Shown here: in pieces, positions 27,276 through 36,140 of the stretch
How the letters are laid out: each line of letters starts with the position of its first letter
Position numbering within the stretch: position 1 is the stretch's first letter
Source of the DNA: DASTFY01 sp963829955
Lineage (GTDB): Bacteria; Actinomycetota; Acidimicrobiia; Acidimicrobiales; Ilumatobacteraceae
Reading direction: 5' to 3'
Assembly (NCBI GenBank): GCA_963829955.1
Contig: CAWHKS010000021.1
Span: 191,360-255,359, forward strand
DNA: 64,000 nucleotides
The notes under the pieces: model-generated
What the model was told of the DNA's origin: nothing
Databases searched by the model: none
The model's input: the letters and a program-made list of their open reading frames with translations, nothing else
Made by a program: the position numbers and the translations under genes

Positions 27276-27877
27276 GCCGGCGACGCCCCGCCCCCCGGCA
27301 GCCGCCGCCCGGCAGCCGCTATCCAGGCGCCGCTGTCCAACCGCCGAGCCCGGGGCGGCGACCAAGCGACGATCACGCAACGGCCAGGCGACAAATCACA
27401 GGGAAATCCACAGGATGTGCCCCTTCCGTTCCACAGGCCAGGCTCCGTAAGGTGGGCGCCCGTAGCAGCTGTGGCGTCAGGTGGGTGGATGTACGGGCGA
27501 GACCCCGGGGGGAGGCCCGGAGGATTCGACGGGGGGCGCAGGGCCCTCGAACCTACCCACCGACGCCACGGCGTCGGCTCGGCGGCGGCGGCGGAATGGA
27601 CGGGGATGCACTGGCGTTGACACCCCTGTAACTACAGTGCTGTAATGCCCGAACCGGGTGCGGGGAAGGCGCAGTGGGGACCGGACGGAACCGGTGCCTC
27701 TGCCGTCCCTCCAGATCCCGGGCCGCCCGCACGATCGCTCCAGAAGCCGCACCGCCGCCAAAACCGGCACGGCCAGCACCGCCACCGGCCACCGAACGCA
27801 CCAGTCACGAACGCACCAGCCCAGAGCGCAGCAGCCCCAGAACGCACCAGCCCAGACGTAAGAAGGAGACGCCGACC
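27276..27877 (+). other. Long intergenic region and nrdJ leader
   Basis: These 600 bp contain no convincing gene. A promoter with iterated CTGTA half-sites lies at 27617-27646. About 225 nt of leader follow. Within it, GAACGCACCAG occurs three times (27794-27804, 27809-27819, 27840-27850) in a C/A-rich tract just before the ribosome binding site AAGGAG. I found no cobalamin-riboswitch B12 box. Confidence 0.5.
27617..27646 (+). promoter_or_regulatory. Probable nrdJ promoter with overlapping CTGTA inverted repeats
   Basis: TTGACA (27617-27622) and TGTAAT (27641-27646) are 18 nt apart. Between and over the -10 lie three half-sites, CTGTA-AC-TACAG-TG-CTGTA (27626-27644), which form two overlapping perfect palindromes. 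The placement is that of a repressor operator. It does not look like the usual NrdR box, and no nrdR gene is seen in this window. Confidence 0.6.
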
Positions 27878-30712
27878 ATGTCCTTGGCCCCCGAGCGCAC
27901 CGGCATCGGCATCACCCGTCACTTCACGACGGCGGGCCTGCACCCGTACGACGAGGTGGTCTGGGAGCGGCGTGATTCCCGCATCACCAACTGGAAGGAC
28001 GGGTCGGTCGCGTTCGAGCAGGTGGATGTGGAGTTCCCGGTCACCTGGTCCCTGAACGCCACCAACATCGTGGCCCAGAAGTACTTCCGGGGCACCCTCG
28101 GGACCCCGCAGCGGGAGAGCTCGCTGCGCCAGGTGATCGACCGCGTCAGCGACACCATCGCCGACTGGGGGGCGAGAGACGGCTACTTCGTCGACGAGGC
28201 CGAGGCCGACGCCTTCCGCGACGAGCTCAAGCACCTCCTGGTCACCCAAAAGGCGGCCTTCAACTCGCCGGTGTGGTTCAACATCGGCGTGGCCGGCGTG
28301 CCCCAGCAGGCCAGCGCCTGCTTCATCCTGTCCGTCGGCGACACGATGGACTCCATCCTCAACTGGTACCGGGAAGAGGGCGTCATCTTCAAGGGCGGGT
28401 CGGGTTCCGGCGTCAACCTCTCCCGCATCCGGTCCAGCCTCGAGCCGCTCAACGGCGGCGGCACCGCCTCCGGCCCGGTGAGCTTCATGCGGGGAGCCGA
28501 CGCCTCGGCGGGCACCATCAAGTCCGGCGGCAAGACACGTCGCGCCGCGAAGATGGCCATCCTCAACGTCGACCACCCCGACGTGCAGGAGTTCATCTGG
28601 TGCAAGTCGAAGGAGGAGCGCAAGGCCCGCGTGCTGCGCGACGCCGGCTTCGACATGGACTTGGACGGCGCCGACTCGTTCTCCATCCAGTACCAGAACG
28701 CCAACAACTCCGTCCGGGTCACCGACGACTTCATGCGGGCCGTGCTCGACGACGCCTCGTGGGACCTCGTCGCCGTCACCAGCGGCGAGGTGCTGAAGAC
28801 CGTCCGCGCCCGTGACCTGTGGCGTGAGATCGCCGAGGCCGCGTGGGAGTGCGCCGATCCGGGTCTGCAGTTCGACACGACCATCAACGCGTGGCACACC
28901 GCGCACGCGACCGGGCGCATCAACGGCTCCAACCCGTGCTCGGAGTACATGCACCTGGACGACTCGGCCTGCAACCTGGCATCCATCAACCTGCTGCGCT
29001 ACATGGACGAGAACGGTCGTTTCGACGTCGACGGGTTCCGACACACGGTCGAGGTGGTGTTCCTGGCCCAGGAGATCCTGGTCGGCAACGCCGACTACCC
29101 GACGCCGGCCATCGCCGAGACGAGCCGCACCTTCCGCCAGCTCGGTCTCGGCTACGCCAACCTCGGGGCGATGCTCATGGCACTCGGCCTCCCCTACGAC
29201 AGCGAGGCCGGGCGGGCCTGGGCCGCGGCGATCACGTCGTTGATGACCGGGCACGCCTACGCCACCAGCGCCCGCATCGCCAGCCGCATGGGGCCCTTCA
29301 GCGGCTTCGCGGTCAACGAGCCCCACATGCTCGGCGTGCTGCGCCAGCATCGCGTCGCCGCGGCCGACATCGACGAGGAGCTGCTCCCGGCCGACGTGCT
29401 GTCGGCCGCGCAGCTCGCGTGGGACGAGGCGGTGGCCGGCGGCGAGGAGTTCGGCGTCCGCAACAGCCAGGCCAGCGTCCTCGCGCCGACGGGCACGATC
29501 GGTCTGATGATGGACTGCGACACCACCGGCATCGAGCCCGACCTGGGGCTCGTGAAGCTGAAGAAGCTCGTCGGCGGCGGGACGATGTCGATCGTCAACC
29601 AGACCGTGCCGCGGGCGTTGCGCCGGCTCGGCTACTCGGTTCAGCAGGTCGACGAGATCATCGGCTACATCGACGAGCACAAGTCGATCGTGGGGGCTCC
29701 GCACCTGAAAGGCGAGCACCTTCCGGTGTTCGCCTGCTCGATGGGCGACAACACCATCCACTACGAGGGCCATGTCCGGATGATGGGGGCCGTCCAGCCG
29801 TTCATCTCCGGCGCGATCTCCAAGACGGTGAACATGCCGGAGGACGCCACGGTCGAGGAGGTGGAGGCGCTGCACCTCCTCTCCTGGGAACTGGGCCTCA
29901 AGGCGGTCGCCATCTACCGCGACAACTGCAAGGTGGCGCAGCCCCTGTCGACGCACAAGAAGGGTGACTCGCCGGCGACGGCCAGGGACGCCATGCCGGC
30001 GCCCACGGGCACGCCGACGCAGATCGTGGAGCGCATCGTCGAGCGGATCATCCCCCAGCCGGTGCGCCAGAAGCTGCCCCGCACGCGCACGAGCCGCACG
30101 TTCGAGTTCCGGGTGGCCGACTGCAAGGGCTTCGCCACCATCGGCGAGTACGCCGACGGCCGGCCGGGCGAGATCTTCCTGACCGTCTCCAAGCAGGGGT
30201 CCACCCTGTCGGGGATCATGGACGCGTTCGCCAAGTCCATCTCGTACGGGCTGCAGTACGGGGTGCCGATGCGGGCCTTCGTCGAGGCCTTCACCAACAT
30301 GCGCTTCGAGCCAGCTGGCATGACGGACGATCCGGACATCCGCTTCGTGTCGTCGATCATGGACTACCTGTTCCGCCGCCTCGCCTTGGAGTACTTGAGC
30401 CTGGAGGAGCGCGCGGAGCTGGGCATCTTCTCCATCGAGGAGCGTTTGCAGCCCACGCTGCCCGGTGTCGAGGAGTCGGTCATCCAGACCTCGACCGGTA
30501 GCGAGATGGTGCCCGATCCGAAGTCCATCCCGTCGGTGAGCGAGCTGGCCACCCAGATGGAGTTCGGGATGGGCGTGCCGGCACCGGTCGAGCATCCACC
30601 GGGCACTCGCCACACGGATGCCCCGATGTGCATGCAGTGCGGCGTGCAGATGATCAGGGCCGGGAGCTGCCACGCCTGCCCGAGTTGCGGTAGCACCAGC
30701 GGCTGCAGCTAG
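27878..30712 (+). CDS. nrdJ: Vitamin B12-dependent (class II) ribonucleotide reductase
   Basis: NrdJ reduces ribonucleotides to deoxyribonucleotides using adenosylcobalamin. The protein has 944 residues. The catalytic core has the first redox Cys region SACFILSVGDTMDS, the finger-loop radical Cys with SNPCSEYMHLDDSACNLAS, and the phosphate-binding VLAPTGTIGLMMDCDTTGIE. The long C-terminal part (TFEFRVADCKGFATIGEYAD onward) and a zinc-ribbon-like end (MCMQCGVQM, CHACPSCGS) are typical of actinobacterial and alphaproteobacterial NrdJ; the tail Cys probably act in re-reduction. Start ATG 27878 has AAGGAG. All landmark residues are present and the frame is uninterrupted. Confidence 0.97.
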   Translation: MSLAPERTGIGITRHFTTAGLHPYDEVVWERRDSRITNWKDGSVAFEQVDVEFPVTWSLNATNIVAQKYFRGTLGTPQRESSLRQVIDRVSDTIADWGARDGYFVDEAEADAFRDELKHLLVTQKAAFNSPVWFNIGVAGVPQQASACFILSVGDTMDSILNWYREEGVIFKGGSGSGVNLSRIRSSLEPLNGGGTASGPVSFMRGADASAGTIKSGGKTRRAAKMAILNVDHPDVQEFIWCKSKEERKARVLRDAGFDMDLDGADSFSIQYQNANNSVRVTDDFMRAVLDDASWDLVAVTSGEVLKTVRARDLWREIAEAAWECADPGLQFDTTINAWHTAHATGRINGSNPCSEYMHLDDSACNLASINLLRYMDENGRFDVDGFRHTVEVVFLAQEILVGNADYPTPAIAETSRTFRQLGLGYANLGAMLMALGLPYDSEAGRAWAAAITSLMTGHAYATSARIASRMGPFSGFAVNEPHMLGVLRQHRVAAADIDEELLPADVLSAAQLAWDEAVAGGEEFGVRNSQASVLAPTGTIGLMMDCDTTGIEPDLGLVKLKKLVGGGTMSIVNQTVPRALRRLGYSVQQVDEIIGYIDEHKSIVGAPHLKGEHLPVFACSMGDNTIHYEGHVRMMGAVQPFISGAISKTVNMPEDATVEEVEALHLLSWELGLKAVAIYRDNCKVAQPLSTHKKGDSPATARDAMPAPTGTPTQIVERIVERIIPQPVRQKLPRTRTSRTFEFRVADCKGFATIGEYADGRPGEIFLTVSKQGSTLSGIMDAFAKSISYGLQYGVPMRAFVEAFTNMRFEPAGMTDDPDIRFVSSIMDYLFRRLALEYLSLEERAELGIFSIEERLQPTLPGVEESVIQTSTGSEMVPDPKSIPSVSELATQMEFGMGVPAPVEHPPGTRHTDAPMCMQCGVQMIRAGSCHACPSCGSTSGCS

Positions 30713-30721
30713 AAGGAGGGC

Positions 30722-31093
30722 GTGGAGCGCTTCTTCCCCTACGAGTTCGACGAACGGCTGCGCCTCTTCTGGTGGCCGTTCGGCGTCCGCTCGGCGAAGG
30801 ACGGGGTGCGGGTCGACGATGAGCAGTTCGAGGCCACCTTCGGCCGGCTGCGGCTGCGGACGGCGCGAGCCAACGTCGCCGGCGCGCACGTCACCGGTGA
30901 CTACCGCTGGTGGACGGCGGCCGGCGCCCGTCTCTCCTTCGCCGACGATGGGTTGACCTTCGGCACCAACGCCCGGACGGGCGTGTGCGTGCACTTCGCA
31001 CGTCGGGTCGGCCCGGTCCTCGGTGTGCGTCCGCATTCGGCGCTGACCGTCACCGTTGCCGATCCGGACGGCCTGGCTGAACTGCTGGGCTAG
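30722..31093 (+). CDS. Conserved hypothetical protein following nrdJ
   Basis: The 123-residue product starts at a GTG nine bases after nrdJ, with AAGGAGG just ahead. It has aromatic-rich beta-prone sequence (FFPYEFDERLRLFWWPFGVR) and a middle part alternating GDYRWWTAAGARLSF. There is no signal peptide, membrane helix or Cys cluster to suggest export or catalysis. The spacing implies co-transcription with nrdJ. I do not recognise the family. Confidence 0.65.
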   Translation: MERFFPYEFDERLRLFWWPFGVRSAKDGVRVDDEQFEATFGRLRLRTARANVAGAHVTGDYRWWTAAGARLSFADDGLTFGTNARTGVCVHFARRVGPVLGVRPHSALTVTVADPDGLAELLG

Positions 31094-31126
31094 CGTCGAC
31101 GGACGCCATCCACCAAGGAGACGTTC

Positions 31127-31534
31127 ATGGGTCTGCTCGATTCGATCATGGGGATGCTCGGCAAGGGCGGCGGCAAGGACGTCATGTCCCAGTTGGCCAC
31201 CATGTTGACGGGCAAGGGGGGCGACGGCATGGGGCTCAGCCGGCTGCTCGACCAGTTCAAGGGCGCCGGCATGGGCGACAAGGCGGAGTCCTGGGTCAGC
31301 AGCGGGGAGAACCAGCCACTCGACCCGGACGAGGTGGAGAAGGCCATCGGCTCCGAGCGACTGGCCCAGATGTCCAAGCAGACGGGCGAGAGCGTCGGAG
31401 CCCTGAAGACCGACCTGTCGAAGATGATCCCCGATGCCGTCAACAAGCTCACGCCGGACGGCAAGATGCCCAACCCTGGCGACCTCATGAACATGGTCAA
31501 GGGTCTGGACCTCGGCAAGCTTCTCGGGAAGTGA
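31127..31534 (+). CDS. YidB-like (DUF937) protein
   Basis: The 135-residue protein resembles YidB/DUF937. It has the N-terminal MGLLDSIMGMLGKGGG, a Gly/Lys-rich low-complexity segment, then KAESWVSSGENQPLDPDEVE and IPDAVNKLTPDGKMP, all characteristic of the family. It is cytoplasmic with no enzyme motif, and the role is unknown. AAGGAG precedes the ATG. It may share the nrdJ transcript. Confidence 0.82.
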   Translation: MGLLDSIMGMLGKGGGKDVMSQLATMLTGKGGDGMGLSRLLDQFKGAGMGDKAESWVSSGENQPLDPDEVEKAIGSERLAQMSKQTGESVGALKTDLSKMIPDAVNKLTPDGKMPNPGDLMNMVKGLDLGKLLGK

Positions 31535-31585
31535 GCCCGAGGAAGTGAACCCAGCCACCCTCTGACCGCGCCCCGCTCCGCCGAC

Positions 31586-33106
31586 GTGCTGTTCGCGACG
31601 CTCGTCGCCGCCGCCGAGTCGGTGGCGGGAACCAGCAAACGGACGGCCAAGGTGGTGGCCTTGGGCGACCTGCTGCGCCAGCTCGATCCGGCGGAGGTCG
31701 AGGCGGCCGTGGGCTTCCTGGTCGGAAGGCCCCGTCAGGGCCGGGTTGGCGTGGGTTGGTCGGCCGTGCGCGGCCTCCCCACGGCATCGGCCACGGCGGC
31801 GACGCTCACCATCGCCGACGTCGACCGGACCATCTCGCGTGTCGAGGGGATCGCCGGTCCGGGTTCCGTGGCCCATCGCCACGCGGAGCTGGGTGCGCTG
31901 TTCGCCGCCGCCACCGAACCCGAGGGGCAGTTCCTCGGGCGCCTCCTCCTCGGCGAGCTGCGCCAGGGCGCGCTCGAAGGCGTGATGGCCGACGCCGTCG
32001 CCAAGGCGGCATCCGTCCCCATCGCCCTGGTCCGTCGAGCCGCCATGTTCAACGGCGACCTGGGCCATACCGCGATGGTCGCGCTGACACGGGGCGCGCC
32101 CGGGCTGGAAGAGATCGGCCTCGAGGTCCTCCGGCCCGTGCAGCCCATGCTGGCCGGCACGGCTCCCGATGTGGCGGCCGCCCTGGCCGAGACCGGACCG
32201 GCATCGGTGGAGTGGAAGCTGGACGGCGCTCGCATCCAGGTGCACCGGGACGGGGACGACATCGCCATCTTCACCCGCAACCTCAACGACATCACCGAAC
32301 GTCTGCCGTCGGTGGCGTGGGCCGTGCGTGCGTTGCCGGTCCGGCGCGTCGTGCTCGACGGCGAGTCCATCGGGCTGGACGAGGACGGCCGGCCCCACCG
32401 GTTCCAGGACACGATGAGCCGCTTCAGTCGCGACCGGCGCGAGCCGGACGGGGCCGCGGCCGCGATCGGCTTGCAGGCGTTCTTCTTCGACGTCCTGCTG
32501 GTCGACGACGATGATCTCGTGGACCGGCCGCTGGCCGAGCGGCTCACCGTCCTCGATGCCATCGCCCCCACGCTGCGACTGCCGGCGCTGACCACGGCCG
32601 ATCCTGCCACCGCGGAAGCGTTCGCGGTCGACGCCGTCGATGCCGGTCACGAGGGGGTGATGGTGAAGTCCCTCGACTCCCCATACCAGGCCGGGCGCCG
32701 TGGGGGATCGTGGCGCAAGGTGAAGCCGGTCCGAACCTTGGACCTCGTCGTCCTTGCCGCCGAGTGGGGCCACGGGCGCCGCACCGGCTGGCTCTCCAAC
32801 CTGCACCTCGGCGCCCGCGGGCCCGACGGGGGATTCGTGATGGTGGGCAAGACGTTCAAGGGTCTGACCGACGACCTCCTGCGCTGGCAGACCGAACGCC
32901 TGCAGGCGCTAGCCGTGGGGACGGAAGGTCATGTGGTGCACGTCCGGCCGGAGCTCGTCGTCGAGGTGGCACTGGACGGGGTCCAGGCCTCCACCCGTTA
33001 CCCGGGAGGAGTGGCGCTGCGCTTCGCCCGGGTACGCCGCTACCGCGAGGACAAGCGCGCTGCGGACGCCGATCGCATCGAGGATGTGCAGGCGCTCCTC
33101 GCCTGA
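31586..33106 (+). CDS. ATP-dependent DNA ligase (LigB-type)
   Basis: This enzyme seals nicks using ATP, as an accessory to the NAD-dependent replicative ligase. The 506 residues comprise an N-terminal DNA-binding domain (to about 200), the adenylation domain with the nucleophile Lys in EWKLDGARIQVHR, VLDGESIGLDEDG, FFFDVLLVD, and HEGVMVKSLDSPYQAG. The OB domain has GSWRKVKPVRTLDLVVLAA. It matches mycobacterial LigB in length and layout. The GTG 31586 is the likely start; the region between it and the YidB-like gene lacks a better one. It is not next to Ku or LigD genes. Confidence 0.9.
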   Translation: MLFATLVAAAESVAGTSKRTAKVVALGDLLRQLDPAEVEAAVGFLVGRPRQGRVGVGWSAVRGLPTASATAATLTIADVDRTISRVEGIAGPGSVAHRHAELGALFAAATEPEGQFLGRLLLGELRQGALEGVMADAVAKAASVPIALVRRAAMFNGDLGHTAMVALTRGAPGLEEIGLEVLRPVQPMLAGTAPDVAAALAETGPASVEWKLDGARIQVHRDGDDIAIFTRNLNDITERLPSVAWAVRALPVRRVVLDGESIGLDEDGRPHRFQDTMSRFSRDRREPDGAAAAIGLQAFFFDVLLVDDDDLVDRPLAERLTVLDAIAPTLRLPALTTADPATAEAFAVDAVDAGHEGVMVKSLDSPYQAGRRGGSWRKVKPVRTLDLVVLAAEWGHGRRTGWLSNLHLGARGPDGGFVMVGKTFKGLTDDLLRWQTERLQALAVGTEGHVVHVRPELVVEVALDGVQASTRYPGGVALRFARVRRYREDKRAADADRIEDVQALLA

Positions 33107-33115
33107 CGGCCGCGT

Positions 33116-33778
33116 TCAGGCCGCGGCGACCACGAGCGCGACCGCCGTGAAATGGCAGACGCTCGCCAGCACGGTGCAGGAGTGCCAGACCTCGTGGTAC
33201 CCGAACACGGCCGGTGCCGGGTTCGGCCGCCCCACGGCGAGCACGATGCTCCCCGCCGTGTAGATGATCCCGCCGGCCACGATGAGGGCCAGTTCGGTCG
33301 CGCCGAGGTGTTGCAGGAGTGCGGGGGCCGCCATCAGAGCCGTCCAGCCGAGGACGATGTAGAGGGCCCAGCCGGCGGGTCCGGCGCGATCGAAGGCGAC
33401 GAGCTTGAGCACGGCACCCAGAATGGCGCCCACCCACACGACGGCCAGCACGGGCAGACCCCAGCCGGGCGGCAGGGCGAGCAGGCAGATCGGCGTGTAG
33501 GTGCCGGCGATGAGCAGGTAGATGGTGGAATGGTCGGCTCGTCGCATCCAGCGCAACGTGCCCGGCGAGCGGGCCAGCCGGTGGTAGGCGGCGGACGTGC
33601 CGAACCCGGCCACCAGGGTGGCAACGTAGATCGCGGCCGCGGCACGCGCCTCTGCGGGACCAGCGGCCAGCACCAGCGCCAGCCCCAGCGGGATCGAGAG
33701 CAGGAACGCGCCGGCGTGGATCCACCCCCGCCAGGACGGCAGTTCGGACCGATCGGTCGTCGCGGTCAGTGGCCTCAC
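33116..33778 (-). CDS. Hemolysin III / TrhA family membrane protein
   Basis: This seven-helix membrane protein of the PAQR-hemolysin III superfamily has 220 residues. The conserved residues are in FGTSAAYHRLARSPG, the helix-3 motif DHSTIYLLIAGTYTP and the last-helix FGYHEVWHSCTVLASVCHF; the Ser, Asp and three His would bind zinc. Bacterial members influence membrane fluidity, and 'hemolysin' is historical. It ends nine bases after the convergent ligase gene and follows the ABM gene on the same strand. Confidence 0.9.
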   Translation of the reverse strand: MRPLTATTDRSELPSWRGWIHAGAFLLSIPLGLALVLAAGPAEARAAAAIYVATLVAGFGTSAAYHRLARSPGTLRWMRRADHSTIYLLIAGTYTPICLLALPPGWGLPVLAVVWVGAILGAVLKLVAFDRAGPAGWALYIVLGWTALMAAPALLQHLGATELALIVAGGIIYTAGSIVLAVGRPNPAPAVFGYHEVWHSCTVLASVCHFTAVALVVAAA

Positions 33779-33785
33779 GGGCGCC

Positions 33786-34085
33786 TCACAGCGGAGCCCG
33801 CTTGGTGACGTCGTGCCGGAACAGATCCCGACCGGTGACGCTCACTCCGGCCAGCCCGGCGCGGAAGGTGGCCATGTGCTCGGTCTTGAAGTGCGCTGCC
33901 AGCGCCTCTTCCGATTCCCAGGCCTCGATGAGCCAGAAGCGGCCCGGGTGGCCCAGCTCCTCGGCGAAGCGGTACGTCAGGCAGCCTTCCTCGGCCTCGC
34001 TGGCGTCGTGGACGGCCACCATCAGCGCGATGGCGGCGTCCCGGTCCGCAGGGTCGATGTCGAGGTGACCCTGAATGACAATCAT
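33786..34085 (-). CDS. Antibiotic biosynthesis monooxygenase (ABM)-fold protein
   Basis: The protein has 99 residues, one ABM ferredoxin-like domain. Blocks are MIVIQGHLDIDPADRD, a helix with MVAVHDASEAEEGCLTYRF, and the FWLIEAWESEEALAAHFKTEH motif whose His is typical. Members include cofactor-free oxygenases and haem-degrading proteins; specificity cannot be told. Start ATG 34085 precedes the first strand, and longer upstream frame is not similar. It probably shares a transcript with hemolysin III, 7 bp downstream. Confidence 0.82.
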   Translation of the reverse strand: MIVIQGHLDIDPADRDAAIALMVAVHDASEAEEGCLTYRFAEELGHPGRFWLIEAWESEEALAAHFKTEHMATFRAGLAGVSVTGRDLFRHDVTKRAPL

Positions 34086-34145
34086 GAGGCAGTCTCCCGC
34101 CGTTGGAGGTTCGGGCCAGCCTGCCACAGGAGGTCCCGGTACCGT

Positions 34146-34778
34146 ATGGCCCCCGTGGCGCAGCTCCGCTTCTCCTTCGGCACCATGGGTTCGGGCAAGA
34201 GCACGGTGGCGTTGCAGATCCACCACAACCTGGCCAGCCGCGGGCTCAAGGGGCTGCTACTGACCCGCCTCGATCGCGATGGCACCCAGGTCACCAGCCG
34301 GCTCGGCGTCGCCGCGCCCGCCGTCGAGGTGGGGGACGCCGTCGATCTCTACGCGCTCGCCACCCAACGAGGTCCCCTCGACTACCTGGTGTGCGACGAA
34401 GCCCAGTTCTACGCGCCGGCACAGTGCGACCAGCTGGCCCGGGTCGTGGACGAGTTGGGGGCCGACGTCTACGCCTTCGGGCTCATCACCGACTTCCGGG
34501 GGCTGTTGTTCGACGGCACCAAGCGCCTCTTGGAGATCGCCGACGAGCGCGTGCCCCTGCAGGTCGAGGCCCGGTGCTGGTGCGGGGCGCGCGCCACGCA
34601 CAACGCCCGGCTGGTGAACGGCCGCGTCGTGTACGAGGGCGACGTCGTCGTGGTGGGCGACACGGACGAGCCGGACGCCCCTTTGTTCGGCGACACCGTC
34701 CGCTACGAGCTCCTGTGCCGTCGTCACTACGGCAGCGGCGAACTGGCCGACGACGAGCCGGCGGCCGACGCTCCCTGA
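34146..34778 (+). CDS. tdk: Thymidine kinase (type II)
   Basis: Tdk phosphorylates thymidine for salvage. The 210-residue protein has the P-loop FGTMGSGKST, the DEAQFY catalytic segment (VCDEAQFYAP) and the lasso region FGLITDFRGLLFDGTKRLLE. The structural zinc site uses CWCGARATHNARL and the late CRRHYG. The TdR pocket sequence RVVYEGDVVVVGD is near the end. Start ATG 34146. It converges with the P450 gene, 31 bp apart. Confidence 0.93.
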   Translation: MAPVAQLRFSFGTMGSGKSTVALQIHHNLASRGLKGLLLTRLDRDGTQVTSRLGVAAPAVEVGDAVDLYALATQRGPLDYLVCDEAQFYAPAQCDQLARVVDELGADVYAFGLITDFRGLLFDGTKRLLEIADERVPLQVEARCWCGARATHNARLVNGRVVYEGDVVVVGDTDEPDAPLFGDTVRYELLCRRHYGSGELADDEPAADAP

Positions 34779-34809
34779 GCGAGCGGAGCGAGCTCCATGT
34801 CACGGTGAG

Positions 34810-36069
34810 CTACTTCCAGGCGCAGGGCATGCGCTTGATGCCGTTGATGAAGTTGCTCTGCAGGTACGCGGGCTCGCCGGTGACCCGCAGCTCGGGCAGG
34901 CGGCGGTGGATCTCCTCGAACATGACCGTGATCTCCCGCCGGGCCAGGTTGGCGCCGAGGCAGAAGTGGGGACCGCCGGCGCCGTAGCCGACCTGCGGGT
35001 TCGGGTCGCGCCGGACGTCGAACACATAAGGGTCGGCGAACTTCGTGTCGTCCCGGTTGGCCGAGTTGTACCAGAGCACGACCTTGTCGCCCTCGGCGAT
35101 CGGGTGCCCGGCGATCTCGGTGTCGGCCGTCGCCGTGCGGCGGAAGTGGATGACCGGCGAGGCCCAGCGCACGATCTCCTCGACCGCGGTGCGGGCCACG
35201 CCGCCGAAGTCGTCCCACCAGATCGCCCGCTGGTCGGGGAACTCCGTGAGCGCCTTGATGCCGTGGCTCATCGCGTTGCGCGTGGTCTCGTTGCCGGCCA
35301 CGACGAGCAGGATGAAGAACGACCCGAACTCGGCACTGGTCAGCCGCTCGCCGTCGACTTCGGCGTGCATGAGCGCCGTGGTCAGATCCTCCTTGGGGTT
35401 GGCGAGGCGGTCGTTGCCCAGCTCCATGGCGTAGGCGTTCATGGCCATGCTGTGGTTGAGCAGGGCGTCGAACTCGCCGCCGTAGTCGGGGTCGCCGGCG
35501 CCGAGGATGGTGTTGGTCCAGGCGAAGATCTGCTTCTCGTCCTCGTCGGGAATGCCCATCATCTCGCAGATGATCTGCAGCGGCAGCGGAGCGGCGACCT
35601 CCTCGACGAAGTCGCAGGCCCCGTCGGGGTACCGCTCCAGCAGGTTGTCGACGATCCCGTCCGCCTTCTGCCGGACGTACTCCTCGATCTGGCTGACGAC
35701 TTTCGGCGTGAAGGCCTTGCCGACGATCGAGCGCAGCCGGAGGTGGCGAGGATCGTCCATGTTGATCATCGAACCGAAGAACTCGGCGATCTCGATGGGC
35801 AGGTCGGGGATGTTGGAGCCCTTGCCGGAGCAGAACAGCTGCGGGTTGCGGCTGACGTGCCAGACATCGTCGAAGCGGGTGACGGCGTAGTAGCCCGGGC
35901 CCTTGGGGAACGGCGGGAACTCGGCTTCCTCGAAGAAGTGGATGGGCGACTCGCGTCGCAGGGTCGCGAAGGTGCCCTCCCGCCACGACCGGGCCGCGAG
36001 CCAGAACTCGGGATCGGAGAGGTCGATCTGATCGAGGGGGACGTCGTCGACGTCGATGGGGCCGGCCAT
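34810..36069 (-). CDS. Cytochrome P450, CYP125/124-like
   Basis: This haem monooxygenase has 419 residues. The I-helix has VVAGNETTRN, the K-helix ExxR is EEIVRW, and the haem-binding loop is GAGGPHFCLGANLAR with the axial Cys. The sequence style (NMDDPRHLRLRSIVGKAFTP, FRRTATADTEIAG) resembles CYP125/124/142, which oxidise sterol side chains or methyl-branched lipids. No ferredoxin or steroid-degradation gene adjoins; the thiolase at 39284 could be metabolically related but is separated by a regulator. Substrate is not determinable. Confidence 0.9.
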   Translation of the reverse strand: MAGPIDVDDVPLDQIDLSDPEFWLAARSWREGTFATLRRESPIHFFEEAEFPPFPKGPGYYAVTRFDDVWHVSRNPQLFCSGKGSNIPDLPIEIAEFFGSMINMDDPRHLRLRSIVGKAFTPKVVSQIEEYVRQKADGIVDNLLERYPDGACDFVEEVAAPLPLQIICEMMGIPDEDEKQIFAWTNTILGAGDPDYGGEFDALLNHSMAMNAYAMELGNDRLANPKEDLTTALMHAEVDGERLTSAEFGSFFILLVVAGNETTRNAMSHGIKALTEFPDQRAIWWDDFGGVARTAVEEIVRWASPVIHFRRTATADTEIAGHPIAEGDKVVLWYNSANRDDTKFADPYVFDVRRDPNPQVGYGAGGPHFCLGANLARREITVMFEEIHRRLPELRVTGEPAYLQSNFINGIKRMPCAWK

Positions 36070-36140
36070 GCGCGCATCGTACGCCGGGCCGAGTCGCGGA
36101 GGCCGGGCTGCGCCAAGGTGCCCGGGGTAGCCTTGGCCCG

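Noticed and set aside
27653..27877. Cobalamin riboswitch before nrdJ
   Set aside because: Expected because the enzyme needs B12, but no B12-box-like conserved core was seen in the leader.
27632..32806. 1724-residue open frame on the minus strand opposite nrdJ and the ligase
   Set aside because: It is a shadow of GC-rich plus-strand genes with clear domains; its translation is low-complexity, rich in His, Arg, Gly and Val, with no motif.
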